Of a stretch of DNA of 64,000 nucleotides, positions 22,830 to 34,500 are shown piece after piece. Source of the stretch: Chionoecetes opilio (Eukaryota > Arthropoda > Malacostraca > Decapoda > Majidae); assembly GCA_016584305.1 (NCBI GenBank), contig JACEEZ010020410.1, forward strand, positions 1-64,000. The letters run 5' to 3'. A program made the position numbers and the translations under genes. The notes below the pieces were generated by a model, which made no database searches, had not been told where the DNA came from, and worked only from the letters and a program-made list of their open reading frames with translations. Numbering within the stretch: position 1 is the first letter of the stretch; each line of letters opens with the position of its first letter.

Positions 22830-25110
22830 AATGCATCAGAGGCCCTCTGACGACGGAGTTTCATCTATGGCGAAAGTCGTTCACTCTGATCATCCATGTT
22901 GAGAGATTTACTACTTGTTCTGCCTACTGCCATGAGCATAAGGTGAGTCAGCCTCTCATCGCCCCATTTGTGGTCTTCAGGTACGTCTTCACTCGATTGA
23001 GCACAGAGAAGAACGTTCATTGGAGCAGTAAAACAGGTAGGTGGCCACAATCCCTGAAAAAAGCTTCACCACTTCTGAGAAGGCCACGTGCAGGGTGTTT
23101 AAGCTTCGAGAGAGAGAGCAAGGATGCCATTGCCATCACATCTTCTCTCATCCTCTTTTCTTCATGCTTAGGATGCTTTTTGCTGAGTGGCACTGGACCC
23201 TGAGCAGTGGTGGATTCAATAATGGCTCTCATACAGGTTGGCAACACTGAAAATTAGTAGATAACATCCATGACCATAGGAGAGTTAACATCATGCCTGG
23301 ATGGAAGGAGATGAGACCCTCATTCTCAGAAAAGGCGCCCGGTGAATTCAGTGATGAACATCAGGACTCAAAGAACATCTTCCTATTCGCGTCACCCTTC
23401 TTCTTCTGTCTCTGCCAGTGGGGACCTCCAGGAGGAAACCGGCTAGGCTTTTACTACTGTGCTCTCCGTGTCGGGGAATGGGGCGTTCAGTCTGTAGGCC
23501 TACTTTGGAGGCAAATGCCTTGGCATCATGCGTGTGCCTGCACTCAACCTCTCTGACCCTCATGTTCTCTGAGTAGTGCTTTGGTACTCTTTATGAGTTG
23601 CGCTTTGAGATGACAGACCTCGAGTCTGAAGCTGCTCAAGACAACCCATACGTCACCGATAGACTCTCTCCATGGCATAGCAGTGGAGGACAAAATGGAA
23701 TGATTCCACTTTCAACCTTCAGCCCTGCGCTTCTAACCGAGCATTCTGCATGAGGCGCCATTGTTGCATCCAGCATGCCATTATAGCTTCATACCGAGCT
23801 TGATTTTCTGAACATCTCTGTACATTGAGCCCCTGGTGGTACAGGTGGCCTCATTTTTGGTAGTAATTGTTGGGCAAGATGTGGGTTTTGTGCTTTCAAG
23901 AAAAAGGGTGTGCCTAGTATCAACTTTTGCATTAAATTGTACAGTATTTGTACAATATTGAAAACATCAAACATAGAATATGTCATAATAAATTCACCAG
24001 TACGAGGTTCATTCTGTGGGCAATGGCAAGTGATGTACACTGCATGTGCACTATCTTCTCGAAATCCTGGCCTGCACATCCTCTAACCTGCCTCTCATCA
24101 CACTGGCCCCATCTAACACTGTCCCACACATAGCTGGCATATCAATGCCTTTGGCTGATATTCTCACCATATGGCTGATGGCCGGAAGACTTTTGCCGAA
24201 AGTCCACATATGGTAGGTGCCATAGCCCTTTCTTTTATTTAACCATGCATTGTTTAAGCGGACCAAAATTGCTAGCTGCTGGCCTTTTTGGATAATCTTT
24301 AGTCCTCATCAACTAGGATTGACAAATATCCTGCTTCTTTCAACTTCCGGTCAACAATTATCTTTTATCTTCTCTCCAAAACCTTAATCATCTCCATTTT
24401 TGGGACTCTGTGATGATTAGTGGCCCATAAGTCTGTCCCCCTCAGTGCCCCCCCCCCCTCTTTGCCACTCTTGCGCCAAGAGATCTGTGCACCCAGGAAA
24501 TTCCACTTGTTATCTGCCCTCATCCTCTTCACTGTCCTCAGAAGGAAGGCCCTGACGACCCAGCGGGATTTTACAATTGAGCAGTGCTTTAAAGTGATCT
24601 CTTTGTTTCTTTTCCGTCTCCATACTGACCTGTTGGAAACTATTAGCAGATGCTATAGACTGTCCTGTGCCCGACTTATTCTTTCAAATCAGCCCATCCC
24701 ACAAACTGCACTGATGTCCGCGCCTGCTTTTGCTGTGTTCTCTAAGTTTGGCTCTGCATATTCTTCCAGCCGGAAAACCCCTGACGATAAAGACTCTGTT
24801 TCTCAAGCCTGTCCCTCTGGGCTGTTGTACACCCCACCAAAGTGCCTGCACGCGAAACAAAACACACTGTTCCTTTTGCTGGAGTACTCATCCATTCATG
24901 TTCCTTTGTAAATCTGCGTGTTAAACCTTCTCACCATTCATCATGGAGAATTGGCTCAAAATGGGTTGTACTGGGTTGGTGTTTTTCGATTTGGGCTTAT
25001 GTCTTCAACTGCCTTCAAAACTGCTTGTCCACTCCTCAGTAGCCTGCTGTCACTGTTGCTGTCTGATCTAGTCAGTCGACTGACCTGTTTCAATTCTCCT
25101 TTGAAACAAA
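22830..25110 (-). pseudogene. hAT transposase remnant, ZMYM1-like
   Basis: Minus-strand pieces in the correct order for a TTF-finger hAT protein. Near 24845-24905 is EYSSKRNSVFCFACRHFGG, a TTF-type zinc-finger core. Near 24300-24390 is a DUF4371-like VDRKLKEAGYLSILVDED. Near 24060-24140 is DGASVMRGRLEDVQARIS, the conserved D-G-A-S-V-M step of the RNase H-like core, followed by a piece resembling the AHRLNL motif. Near 22940-23010 is NERSSLLNRVKTYL, the hATC dimerisation motif. Many stops and frameshifts separate the pieces, so it is dead. The family integrates with 8-base target duplications. Confidence 0.7.
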
Positions 25111-26460
25111 CAAACCAGATTAGCTATTCTCACTCTATGAAGTAAGGGATTACTGAATTATGAACTGCACTGTTAAAATCACACATTATTGTAGGACTCA
25201 CCTTTGTCCCTGACTTGTCTCTCCTGCCTTTGATCTCCTGCTGCCCTCTTCCTGACCAAAAAGGTCCTTTTGCTTTTTTTGTTGCCTTTCACATCCTTGT
25301 CCATTTTCTTTTTTTTACCTGCCATGCCTAGTCAGTCACCTAGTACAAGTCAGACATCAAAGCGTGTTTCACTGCACACATATGGCCTATAACTTACTCG
25401 TACACAAATTTGTGTTAGGCTTCTGGAATTCAATTTAGTACAATTTCGTACTGTAATTGTTGAGAATATACTTGGTTCACCATACAAACGTTTAGTTAGT
25501 GAAAACCGGACCAATTGTGAAGGCTAAAGCTAGCCATCTAGCTTGTCAATGTTAAACATTGTCCAATTGTGTACAGTTTTATCATTTGATTGTTATCAGT
25601 TAAACGTGTCATTTTGTTACCCACCTGGACACATAGCTTGTTAACTCCGAATTGCCAGACGCATAAAGCCTGTCTTTCCCGCTCTCGATTTTCAAAACGG
25701 AGGCTGTGCAGGGAAAGCTCAATGAAATTCAAAGAGGAGCGCTCACTAAAGCGCCTATAGGCTTGCTGGTGGCAGAACAAAGTTTTATATGAATATTCAA
25801 AAGAGATGCGCTCAATCTACAGCGGCTGCGGTGGGTGTGCTGAGAATAAGCCAAAACAAAAAGACAAACAAAAACAACTAAAATTTTTTGTGCACTTCAA
25901 CACTCCTGCCACTTAAAGGGGCTCACCGAGGGAAACCTCAACCACATCGATCACAAAACTATGTCATGTGCGGCGGGAGCGAGGTATCGCGAGACCCAAC
26001 CTCACCCGTACTCAAGCTGATACTGAAGTGAGACTTTTCCTCGACAGTGTTACATCCATCACCCCTAGCCTCTGCGCAGGCCCGTGGACCCCACGTCCAA
26101 TCCCGAGAGCTGAATAACCACTCCTCCCCACTCCATGGGCCATCATTCTGCCTCGCTCCGGCCAACCAATACCGCCCCGCCTATGTGCCGCGGTTCAAAA
26201 AACGATCCCCGCGAATATCAGCAGTTTCTCTTTGCAGGGTCCACGCGTGGGAACGCCGCAGCTCCACCAAACATAGGCTGCGCTGAGTTTATGAACGGTA
26301 TAATAATTCAAAGACCATTCTTTATGAGCCCTATCTTTGTATTCATGCCGAGTGGATTACCTAGCGTTATCATTCATTACATGCGTAATTTTCTTTTTTT
26401 CCTTATGCCGTCGGTGAAATAAACGTTTTATTATTTTAATAATAATTATTTATTATTACA
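25111..26460. other. Non-coding interval
   Basis: Probably the 5' flank of the hAT remnant. It contains a GC-richer stretch (25920-26290) with a pyrimidine run and CAG near 26230-26238 that resembles a splice acceptor, but no recognisable coding domain in any frame. Confidence 0.4.
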
Positions 26461-26711
26461 TTTTTTTTCAAGCAAGGTATGGCGAGTGCCATACCTTGCA
26501 TACCCAAGCGACGCCACTGAGCGAGCGAGAGCCTTTTAAAATAGACTTACGCTCTGACGCGTATAATATTATGTAAATGTAATATAATAGACATATGATG
26601 ATAATTGGCATGATATAAATATTAATGATATAATTGATGATACTCATCCCGAACTAAATTTTGGCCCCTCCATGTTTTTTATTTTATCATACTGTCATCT
26701 ATCATTTATGG

Positions 26712-26795
26712 GAATGGCACTAAGCGGGCTTTGTGTTACCTCTTTTTGTTGTTCCCTTGCCAGTCCTTTGTGAATGTAAAAACAGGAAAAAATAA
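26712..26795 (+). mobile_element. Retroelement 3' tail, copy A
   Basis: The phrase GCGGGCTTTGTGTTACCTC, then TTTTTGTTGTT, CCTTGCCAG and an A-rich end, recurs at 63619-63719, where it runs into a 35-base poly(A). Two copies ending in A-rich tails suggest the 3' end of a LINE or SINE. The rest of the element is not recognised. Confidence 0.5.
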
Positions 26796-27230
26796 ACCCT
26801 CAATAAGATGATAGATAGTATTTGGTAATACATTAATTATTATAATAACAATAATACTAAATTTATTACAAATAACAACAACTCTGATATGATAACAGTA
26901 ATGATAATGATGATACTAATAAGAAGAATGACAATCATAGTACGTAATAATAGTAGTAACATAAAACAAAACATTCCGTAACGGTCCTAGGATTATAACT
27001 GGCCACAAATATGACAAGGCGTTACCGCAGAGTTTAACGCACAACTTTTTTTTCTGTACGCCGACTTTCTTCGCTCACTCTCGGAGTGAGCTTCCCTGTT
27101 AAAGCGAAGACCGAGCTTTCAAGTTATACTTTGACAGTTCTTCCTGTTTTTCTCTTTGTTCCCCACGCCCCCCTTAGGGGCGCACTGCCCCCAGGTAGGT
27201 ACCGGTGATCTACCATCATCATCTTTTTCG
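26796..27230. other. Non-coding interval with AAT-type runs
   Basis: AT-rich with scattered trinucleotide runs (26830-26950). No gene is recognised. Confidence 0.5.
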
Positions 27231-27410
27231 ACATTCTCGCTACTCACCCCACTCACCAACCACCACCACCAACACCACCACCACCACCCACACCCATCAC
27301 CACCAGCCACCACCAACCCACCACCTACAACAACAACAACAATAACAACAACAACAACAAATTAACCACCAAAATAACAACACACAAATTAACCGTTCTA
27401 ACCTCAACCT
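27231..27410 (+). repeat. CCA / CAA compound microsatellite
   Basis: ACC trinucleotides pass into CAA trinucleotides. The Trp/Gly- and Thr-rich frames over it are compositional. Confidence 0.9.
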
Positions 27411-27483
27411 CACCCTTCTAATACCTTTTTAACTCCCCTGCCCCCACTTCTCCATTCCCCCTCTCCAATCGTCCCTATCGATT

Positions 27484-27846
27484 GGGGAGGCGGTAGCGGA
27501 AAGTGGTTAGGCGTCTCCGACTGGCGTTCTCGTGGCCCGAGTTTTGATCCCCCGAAGAAAATCAAAGCCCTTTTTGCACCGTCGAGTGGCCTAAGAACAC
27601 CCAACATGCCCTGCCCATCAACTCTACCTTCGATTGCTAGTGCTCGGAGGACACAGGGGGGCGTCATGAGCTCTAATACACAGGCGCACTAATAAGAATC
27701 CTGCCTTCGCCACCACGGCGAGGACCAGCCATCAGGGTTCCCTCAAGTGAACCCTCCAAGCCTACCATCCGAGCCCTGTGTCACCACGGCCTACAGCGCT
27801 ATAAGGAACAAGGATGTTAAAAAAAAACAAAAAAAAAAAAAAAAAA
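27484..27846 (+). mobile_element. tRNA-derived SINE, copy 2
   Basis: Same family and orientation as 20304-20645: GGTAGCGG with GTGGTTAGGCG at the A box, GAGTTTTGATCCCCC at the B box, the shared GTGGCCTAAGAACACCC and GCCACCACGGCGAGGACC blocks, and an A tail ending at 27846. Its tRNA-like head is more damaged than copy 1. Confidence 0.85.
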
Positions 27847-28169
27847 TCTCCCCCAACACCCCACACCTCTACTTCTCATCCTTTCCATTCGTCCTTCTTT
27901 CCCATTAGCCCCCTGTTTTCGGGGTTCAAAGATAAGCGTACGACGACCGGGTTTATGTGTGAGAGGCCCTTGTTATTCCCTTTACTGGTGAAGGAGGATG
28001 ATGGAGGGAAGGAGGAGAGGAGGGATATAAAAAGAAAAAAGTTTTAGATAAAGAGACGTATATAGACAATGATTGTGAAAAAAAATTAAGCACATAATAG
28101 AAAGAGGAATAACAAGAGGAGGAGGACGAGGAGAATATTTTCTTGTCATGGAAGGTCTTTTTTTTTTCT
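27847..28169. other. Low-complexity non-coding interval
   Basis: C-rich then purine-rich sequence. Nothing is recognised. Confidence 0.5.
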
Positions 28170-28375
28170 GAACCCATTGAGGCTAGAACGTAATTTCCAT
28201 TGTAATTTAGGTACCCTTAGGATTTTGTGGGTGATATAAACAATATTTCTAGATATGACATGTTAGTATCCTGTGCCCTACTAGCTAATTTGGTACTTCT
28301 AGTTTACTTTTCCGTATTTTAACATGGCAACACAAACGATTTAATATAGCAAAGGAAGATCTGGGCGTGAATGGG
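28170..28375 (+). mobile_element. Diverged relative of the TTAA MITE
   Basis: Shares with 7310-7511 the left phrase AGAACGTAATTT-CATTG and the right phrase ATATAGCAAAGGAAGATCTGGGCG in the same order and spacing. Its outer ends are the inverted pair CCCATTGAGGC and GTGAATGGG. The right end touches the assembly gap, so flanking bases cannot be checked. Confidence 0.5.
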
Positions 28376-28400
28376 NNNNNNNNNNNNNNNNNNNNNNNNN
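28376..28400. other. Assembly gap of 25 N
   Basis: 25 undetermined bases join two contigs. The frame that reads across them is not meaningful. Confidence 1.
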
Positions 28401-29446
28401 CCCATTGAATCCGTTCAGGGTATCAATGTTTTTCTTTATGAGCGAACATCATGTGACTGTCGTTTGCCCTTACGGAACTTCCTATCAACGGGTTTCTGGT
28501 CACTATGTAAGTGTTGGTTTTTGTTATGCTTCCAGGAAGCTTTTACAAGAAACGTCTCCACTCGATGTTTCCGCTAAATCTCTTCAATGTGTAACATTCT
28601 CTAGAATATCTTTTGTTACTAATACCTTCTCTGAGAGTTCTCTGACGAGTCGCAGTTTGCCGCGGCTCTGGAGACGCCTCTCCTGATTACCTAAACCCCA
28701 TTGTTTTCTATCCCAGTATATTATAGCTACTTTGTTGTTGTGTCAAGCGAGCTATCACGTTGGGCAAGTATATTTACGTGGAAAAGCTTAATCTTCACAA
28801 GTCTGACAGGTATTACACATTTTTGTAACACGGTTAGGTACATTTTCTTATGCCGCGTGGGCGCGCCAGGCGCGTGACCGAGCGATGTTAAGGCATATGT
28901 GTGGGCGTGGTACATTGTATTGCCGGCCCGGTTGCATTACTGATGGATCAGCAAGTTGAGAAGCCGGCAGGTTTGTAGAGATGTCAAGTAGCTTATTTTT
29001 ATCTCTTATGAATAGATGGTAACATAATAGATATTTATATAGATTAGTTATATTATCAGTTTATTCTATGGTAGAAACCTTACTTGCTCTTTACTATATG
29101 ATTAATAGTGGAGCAGATGTATATGTGTCATAGATAAAAGAGTAGTCGACACCTGCATGGGAGAAGCAGCGGCGGCTCAACGCCGGTGACGACAGACGGG
29201 AGGGGAGCGATAGTCTTTGCCTTGGGAGGTAACGGAGGTTGGTTCAGGGACTCCTACCCATTTCGTTATTTGTATATAGTGTAGATTTACACAATTATAC
29301 TACCTCAATTACCCTAGCGTCTCTCTACATCCTCACGCAACCACTTATTAACATTCTAGCGTATACAAGTGATTGAAACGTGTGATACTGGACATTACTC
29401 ATCTACGGCATTTTCGGTGAGTTACCTGTGTGAGTAGAATAGACTA
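28401..29446. other. Non-coding or unrecognised interval after the gap
   Basis: The first 350 bases contain short open frames (28401-28690) with no domain I recognise. The rest is mixed-composition sequence with a GC-richer part near 29155-29235. It could be the 5' part of the Bel/Pao element whose pol remnant begins after the palindrome, but no gag motif is visible. Confidence 0.35.
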
Positions 29447-30071
29447 CCTTAGTGAGCTCGATCTGTCATCTGGTGGCCGTCTGGGAACTACACGCGGAGC
29501 TAGATATAGGGTCTTGGGGTGTCGGGCTCGACTTATTTTCTATTATTCCCTACCAAACCAGCTACAAATTTAAATGTTGTCATGGTCAACATAGGCTTAT
29601 GCAAAATGGAAATATACGAGTTTTACATTATTCATGGCGTTATAATGAGGATTGTTGGCAAAATAGAAGCATTCGATCACAGGTGTCCTACAACATTCTA
29701 CTAAATACTGTAAAGGAATGCTTCAAGGCGGGTGCATGGGTTAATATTACCTTTCCTTTGCAAAGGAAAGGTAATATTAACCCATGCACCCGCCTTGAAG
29801 CTTCCTTTACAGTATTTTAGTAGAATTTGTAGGACACCTGTGATCGAATGCTTCTATTTTGCCAACAATCCTCATTATAACGCCATGAATAATGTAAAAC
29901 TCGTATATTTCCATTTGCATAAGCCTATGTTGACCATGACAACACTTAATTGTAGCTGGTTTGGTAGGGAATAATAGAAAATAAGTCGAGCCCCACACCC
30001 CCAGACCCTACATTCTAGCTCCGCGTGTAGTTCCCAGACGGCCACCAGATGACAGATCGAGCTCACTAAGG
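29447..30071. repeat. Near-perfect palindrome of ~625 bp without spacer
   Basis: Bases 29447-29760 are mirrored by 29761-30071 on the other strand. The dyad centre is TTTCCTTTG/CAAAGGAAA. The arms differ at only a small number of sites (for example around 29565-29575 and 29965-29995), mostly small indels. The outer ends are CCTTAGTGAGC and its complement. Frames of about 60-120 codons on both strands are mirror images and show no domain. It may be a foldback MITE, a recent inverted duplication or an assembly fold-over. Confidence 0.9.
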
Positions 30072-30149
30072 ACTCGCGAAAAGGAAAACCAGAACACTAT
30101 CGTATGGTGGATTTCTGGTCAAACATAGGGTTATATCTGCAAACATGAA

Positions 30150-30770
30150 AGAAGGAATTTACAAGCAGTAAATGTTCTGGATTCTGAAGAGGAAAATTTG
30201 TTGGGTCTAATCTGGTTTCCCAAAAGTGATCACTTCAGTTGTAAAATGAGATTGAATTTCTCAAAGAAATACAAAAAATTTATGTTGATCAAGGCATTAT
30301 TTCATCAGATTTGCAAGCACGAATCTAACCAATATTGACTAGGAGGATTGTATTGAGTCAATACTGTCCTTGTATTTGATCCCTGGGTAGAATACCCTGG
30401 TTAATTTCACTCCTAAAGCTAACTAAATTCATACTAAGAGAACTTGCTTAAATGGTTGATGAGGAGGATAATAGTTGATTTGGGTTTTCCCCATGCCCTC
30501 TGAGATGTATGATAAGTGAGCTAAATAGTTTACAAACATGTTTGAGTTGGATAACATAAAAAATGAAAGCTGCATCTGCCTTGCAGAGTAATTTGGGAGG
30601 TCGAGTCTGATTATATTTTCTGATGCTAGCTCAAATGCTGTGGGATGCTGTGCTTTATGTGCGTTGGAAAGTTGAGAATTGTAAATATTTCAGTTGTCTG
30701 TTAGCAGCGAAAGTGCAGTTGGCCGCATAAAAACAGACAGTCATCCAAAGATTGGCACTTAAGGCATATA
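30150..30770 (+). pseudogene. Bel/Pao-type pol remnant (RT end and RNase H region)
   Basis: Translation in shifting frames gives NVLDSEEENLLGLIWFPK with KMRLNFSKKYKK, then a RRIVLSQ...SLG step and a LRELA step, followed by LIIFSDASSNAVGCCA and FSCLLAAKVQLA with KQTVIQRLALKA. This order (LGLxW, RRxxLSQ, DPLG-like, FSDAS, PRLEL-like) is characteristic of Bel/Pao retrotransposon pol between the RT and RNase H domains. Stops and frameshifts are frequent. It ends abruptly where the solo LTR begins at 30780. The integrase at 35213-35945 may be its continuation. Confidence 0.65.
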
Positions 30771-30779
30771 TATATATAT

Positions 30780-32629
30780 TGTAATGCCCGGTATTCGGAA
30801 GAGATAGGATGGGAATTCTATCATACAATTCCGGATTAGGTCTGTAAAAAGGATAAAAGATTTCAATAACCATACACTGTTTTTGGGGCAAGTTGCCACC
30901 TAGACCCCGCATCTGGGGGGAACAGATTTTCTTTATTATACTAAGGTCAATCAAACTTTTTTTCGCCTAATATTTATCCTTCTATCTTCTTTCTTTCTAT
31001 CTCTCACTTCTATCTTCCCCCCTTCCCTCACTCCCTCCCCCCAGACATCCGGATACGAGTCAAAATGCGTGGGACATTTATTTCGCGATCATCGGTAACT
31101 GGTAGATTCAAAAACTGTCCTCCTTTCCTCACCCTCCTATCAGATCAAGGAACACTCTTAGATTCTTAAAGTCCTTCAAAAAAGACACCATAGTGAAAGA
31201 TCACGTTCATAAATGGGTGGGTTAGTCGTGTTATTCGCTAAATTGAGAGTCGACCAAATTTCTATTCCGTCTCCCCTACCTCGTCGCTCTGGAAACACAT
31301 GTTCGGAGGCTACCCAAAAAGGGAGAATATCTTTCCCTGGATAAAAGGGTAAAAAAAATTTTAAAATTCTTCCTAAAACAAATTTAAAAAAAACGCTCAT
31401 AGGCAGCCAATTTATAGGGCATATTTTTTTTTTCTTTAGCAAAATTAGAGTCATTGAGGTCATAATCCCTTTGGGAGGGGCCGTCCAAGGATCCAAAACT
31501 TTCCCTTTTTTTTCCCCGCTTCTCTCAATTTTCGGGTTGTTTTTGGGGCCCAGCGAGGGGGGCCAGTCTCTCACTCCCTTCACTCCAGGTAAGCCCTCAG
31601 TAACTCGCTCCTATCTCCCCCCCCCCCCTTCTTGTTATAATATATCTATCTATATGCTCATATTTTGGAAACCGTTGTTCAGTTTCATTAACGCATAGGG
31701 GGCCCTTTGCCCCCATCCTTATAATTTGTTATTAAGGGCCAGTCTCTCATCCCCTCACTCCGGGCTCCAGGGACGTCTAGTTACGGAAAACCCCGTCACA
31801 GGGGTTTTAAGTAAAACGCAAAAAAATTTTTACCCCTTATAATTCCCCCCCCTTAAAAATTCTCCATGTATACCTACAAGTATTCAGCGGTATGTTATAT
31901 AGGGAAAAATGATAATTCTTTAAATTTGGTTTCCAGTGAGGGAGGTTTTTTCTTTCAAGACCCTTTCCCCTGTGCGGAGGGAAAGAGCTTTTCCCTGTGC
32001 CCGGATTGGAGATTTTTCCTGTGTCAGATTGGAGATTTTTTCTGTGTCGGATTGGAGGTTTTCCTGTGTGGGAAACTAGAGCTTATATGTGTGTCTAAGA
32101 TCTCAAACAAGAGAAAAAAATTTTTTCATGAGGGAATAAATAGGATGATTTTTTCAAAATAGTTCTTGTGTTATTTAGTAAAAAAATCAAAGGGGATTTT
32201 TTCTGTGGTTGGGAAATTTCTTCCCCCCCCTTCAAAAAGAGTTTTCAGCCTTATCGGGGGAATTCTAAGTATCAACCCCGGGCTACCAAATAAATCAAAA
32301 TATATATTATTCAACGTGCTTTAGGGAGTTTAAAACCCGAGAAAATACTCCCTTTAGCTGGTGGCAGCCCTTTTTCCCCTTACTCCCTTTAAACCCCCAC
32401 CCCTTCCCCCCAACCCCTTTAAAAATCCTACCCCCTTTCCCCTTTTAAATTCATTCCCATTTCAGCTCTCCGCAGCGGAAAATGTGGTATTATAATTAAA
32501 AGTAAGTCATAAGACAAAATTTTAAATTTCAATTCGTTGTAATCAAAGTAGAAATTCCCAATCATTTTAAAATCATTCAAAATAAAGGTGTCCCAAATAA
32601 CAAAACCCACGAAAAACCCCGGCACCACA
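30780..32629 (+). mobile_element. Solo LTR of the tubulin-carrying LTR family
   Basis: Begins TGTAATGCCCGGTATTCGG and ends CCCCGGCACCACA, parallel to 16820-18616 over most of its length, including the middle part absent from 14028-15116 and about four units of the 23-base repeat (31970-32075). There is no second LTR or interior beside it, so it is probably the product of LTR-LTR recombination. An early segment (30845-31000) is replaced by unrelated sequence. From about 31,300 the sequence shows homopolymer-type corruption compared with its relatives. Flanking bases (ATAT-like) are too simple to prove a duplication. Confidence 0.75.
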
Positions 32630-32649
32630 TATAACTCGTGTTAAAAATA

Positions 32650-32672
32650 TAAAATATTATATATATATATAA

Positions 32673-32708
<36 letters not shown>

Positions 32709-32740
32709 TTATATAAAAATATTTATATATTATCAACTAT
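32650..32740. repeat. AT-rich repeat
   Basis: Irregular AT dinucleotide tract after the solo LTR. Confidence 0.85.
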
Positions 32741-33493
32741 CCAAAGATGTTGGGGAAAAAACAGCTATAGGGGTGTTGAAGTAAATGGGCTCAAAAATCT
32801 TTGTCAAGAGTAAAAATGGAACCCGATTTCTAATGATACCAAAGAAGCAGAAAATTTCGGTTTGATTTTGACTGGTTCAAGCTACATTGCCCCAAAGATT
32901 GGCCTAAAAATTTTTAAGTGTAGGTCCAAAAGGGGTTTTAACACGATTTTTTTGCATAAAATTTAAAAACGGTGAAAGAACATGTTTTTTCTAAGCAGAA
33001 ACTATTGATGAGGTGGAAAACGGACTCTTTACACGTTATACAGGGGACCGGTTTTACGATCTCCCAGCTACCTTTTAAACTCAGTAGCTACCAAATGGTC
33101 ATGCGCATGCGCGGGGAGACGACGCATGCGCAAAAGTCACAATGAAAAAATTGGCCGCAAAGGGTTTTTCAGACTTGGGGGTTTTTCCCCCCAAATTTTT
33201 GGGGGTTTTTTTTTCCCCTTTGGGGGGAAAAACACAGTAGCCCCACTTCGCGCCAAATCTCAGAAACTACCCTTCGGTTGAAAAAAAAAACAAATTCAGC
33301 CATGGGAGAAAAAGGAAAACGATTTTACAAATGAAAAAAAAATTTTGTGAGCGTTTTGGAACGGTTTTTCCCTTTTAATTTTTTGAATTGCCAGATCCAC
33401 CAAACTGCTAAATGGCCAAAAAAAAAATTTAATGACAAATTTTACCCCAAATTTTTATCATAGGTGAAAAGGGATTTTATTGTCAAAAAACTA
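32741..33493. other. Unrecognised, apparently corrupted interval
   Basis: Contains a GC-rich ATGCGCATGCGC stretch near 33101-33130 and many homopolymer runs. Nothing coding is recognised. Confidence 0.4.
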
Positions 33494-33893
33494 TTCACCC
33501 AGGGAGCAGTTTTTTTCAGTAAAGGCTACAGGGATACGATAGGGGTCTAGGCAACGACAAATTCGCTTGAAATGTTTTTATTTTTTCTTTAATAATCCTA
33601 TTAAAATTCAATGTTTTTTTACCAAGTTTTACCCAGGAAAACAAAATTGGTATATATTTGTCAAAAAAACTATTTACCCAGGGAGGAAATGGTTTTTATT
33701 TCGTATTTTTTGAGGTGTAGCCCACCCCCTTTTTGTTTGAAAATTGAACCAATTTCTGATCCCCGGGTAAAAAAATTGGGGAAAACATCGGAAATTTTAA
33801 AAGTAGTAATTAAAATAGAACATAGAACATTTCAAACGAATGTGCCCGGAACATTACCCTACCCGTATACTGAAACACTGCTCCCTGGGTGAA
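33494..33893. mobile_element. TA-flanked 400 bp MITE
   Basis: Flanked by TA at 33492-33493 and 33894-33895. Its ends are inverted: TTCACCCAGGGAGCAGT on the left, and the reverse complement of the right end reads TTCACCCAGGGAGCAGTG. Similarity continues inward with gaps to an ATTCGYTTGAAATGTT block. TA duplication points to Tc1/mariner-type mobilisation. A third copy of the end motif (TTTACCCAGGGAGGAAATG) lies inside at about 33673. There is no coding capacity. Confidence 0.65.
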
Positions 33894-33911
33894 TAGGTGT
33901 TTGATAATATA

Positions 33912-34440
33912 CAGTCGGCACAAAAAAAACTTAGGACGCCAACAAGCTTAGGACGGGAATAACGTCCTTAGCTTTTTTGCCATTTTCGGTGGGAGCGATT
34001 GAATTTTTTTACGGTTTTTTGTTTATCTGGCAGTGCATTAGTGTGTCTGCTGTAGATTCCTCGCTCCTGCTAGCTCTGTATCTTCCCAGTCATCATAGGA
34101 AGAGGTTGTTGTGTTTGGTTCGCCAACCTTCCTACACCCCCATTCGCCCTCCATCTTCTACCGCCTCCTCCAGGTTAATAATGCATTATGCCGGGCAATC
34201 TCTATCCATTGTGAAGAAGACACATATAGTACCTTGTATCGAAGTGGGAAAACTATGGGCCAATAGCGAGTGAGATGTGTGTTTCCAAACACACCGTCTC
34301 GGTCTGGTGCAAGCGGGCGCAAGATGGTGAGTTAGAGACTGTTTTGGCGTGGAAGAAAGGGTCAGGGCGACCAAGAAAAACTTCAAAGATGGCTGATTAA
34401 CTGCTCAAAATGATTGTTAAGGTCAACTATCCTATTGATC
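33912..34440 (+). mobile_element. Tc1/mariner-like element, 5' fragment
   Basis: After TA, CAGTCGGCACAAAAAAAAC resembles a Tc1-type terminus. About 250 bases downstream are codons for a helix-turn-helix DNA-binding domain of Tc1 type: an AGQSLSIV segment (34185-34215), then VSKHTVSVWCKRAQDGE (34272-34325) and GSGRPRKTSKMAD (34360-34400). The segments are offset by a frameshift. The catalytic DDE domain and the right terminus are absent. Confidence 0.55.
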
Positions 34441-34471
34441 AGTTGATCAGTCTTCTTTAAAGTTTTTTAAA

Positions 34472-34500
34472 GGGGGGCATATATAAAATATATGCCCCCC
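34472..34500. repeat. Perfect short hairpin
   Basis: GGGGGGCATATAT, a three-base loop, then the exact complement. With a 13-base stem it is not obviously a terminator in this context; it sits just downstream of the Tc1-like fragment. Confidence 0.8.

Larger units (their letters stand above)
20819..26519 (-). mobile_element. Candidate hAT element (ZMYM1-like) with matching ends
   Basis: The left end reads CAGTGGCGTCATTTCAG and the right end, reverse-complemented, reads CAGTGGCGTCGCTTGGG; CAGTGGCGT is a typical hAT terminus. A hAT transposase remnant lies between them on the minus strand at 22830-25110. Flanking bases are similar (GAGCGAGA-type on both sides) but do not form a clean 8-base duplication. 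The interior also holds another hAT-ended segment (21286-22381). Unit boundaries are plausible rather than proven. Confidence 0.4.

Noticed and set aside
26047..26286. 79-codon GC-rich open frame with a splice-acceptor-like site nearby
   Set aside because: No domain is recognised and the surrounding frames are equally open; probably non-coding.
29452..30066. Several 60-120 codon frames in the palindrome, identical on both strands
   Set aside because: They are mirror images caused by the inverted repeat and show no domain.
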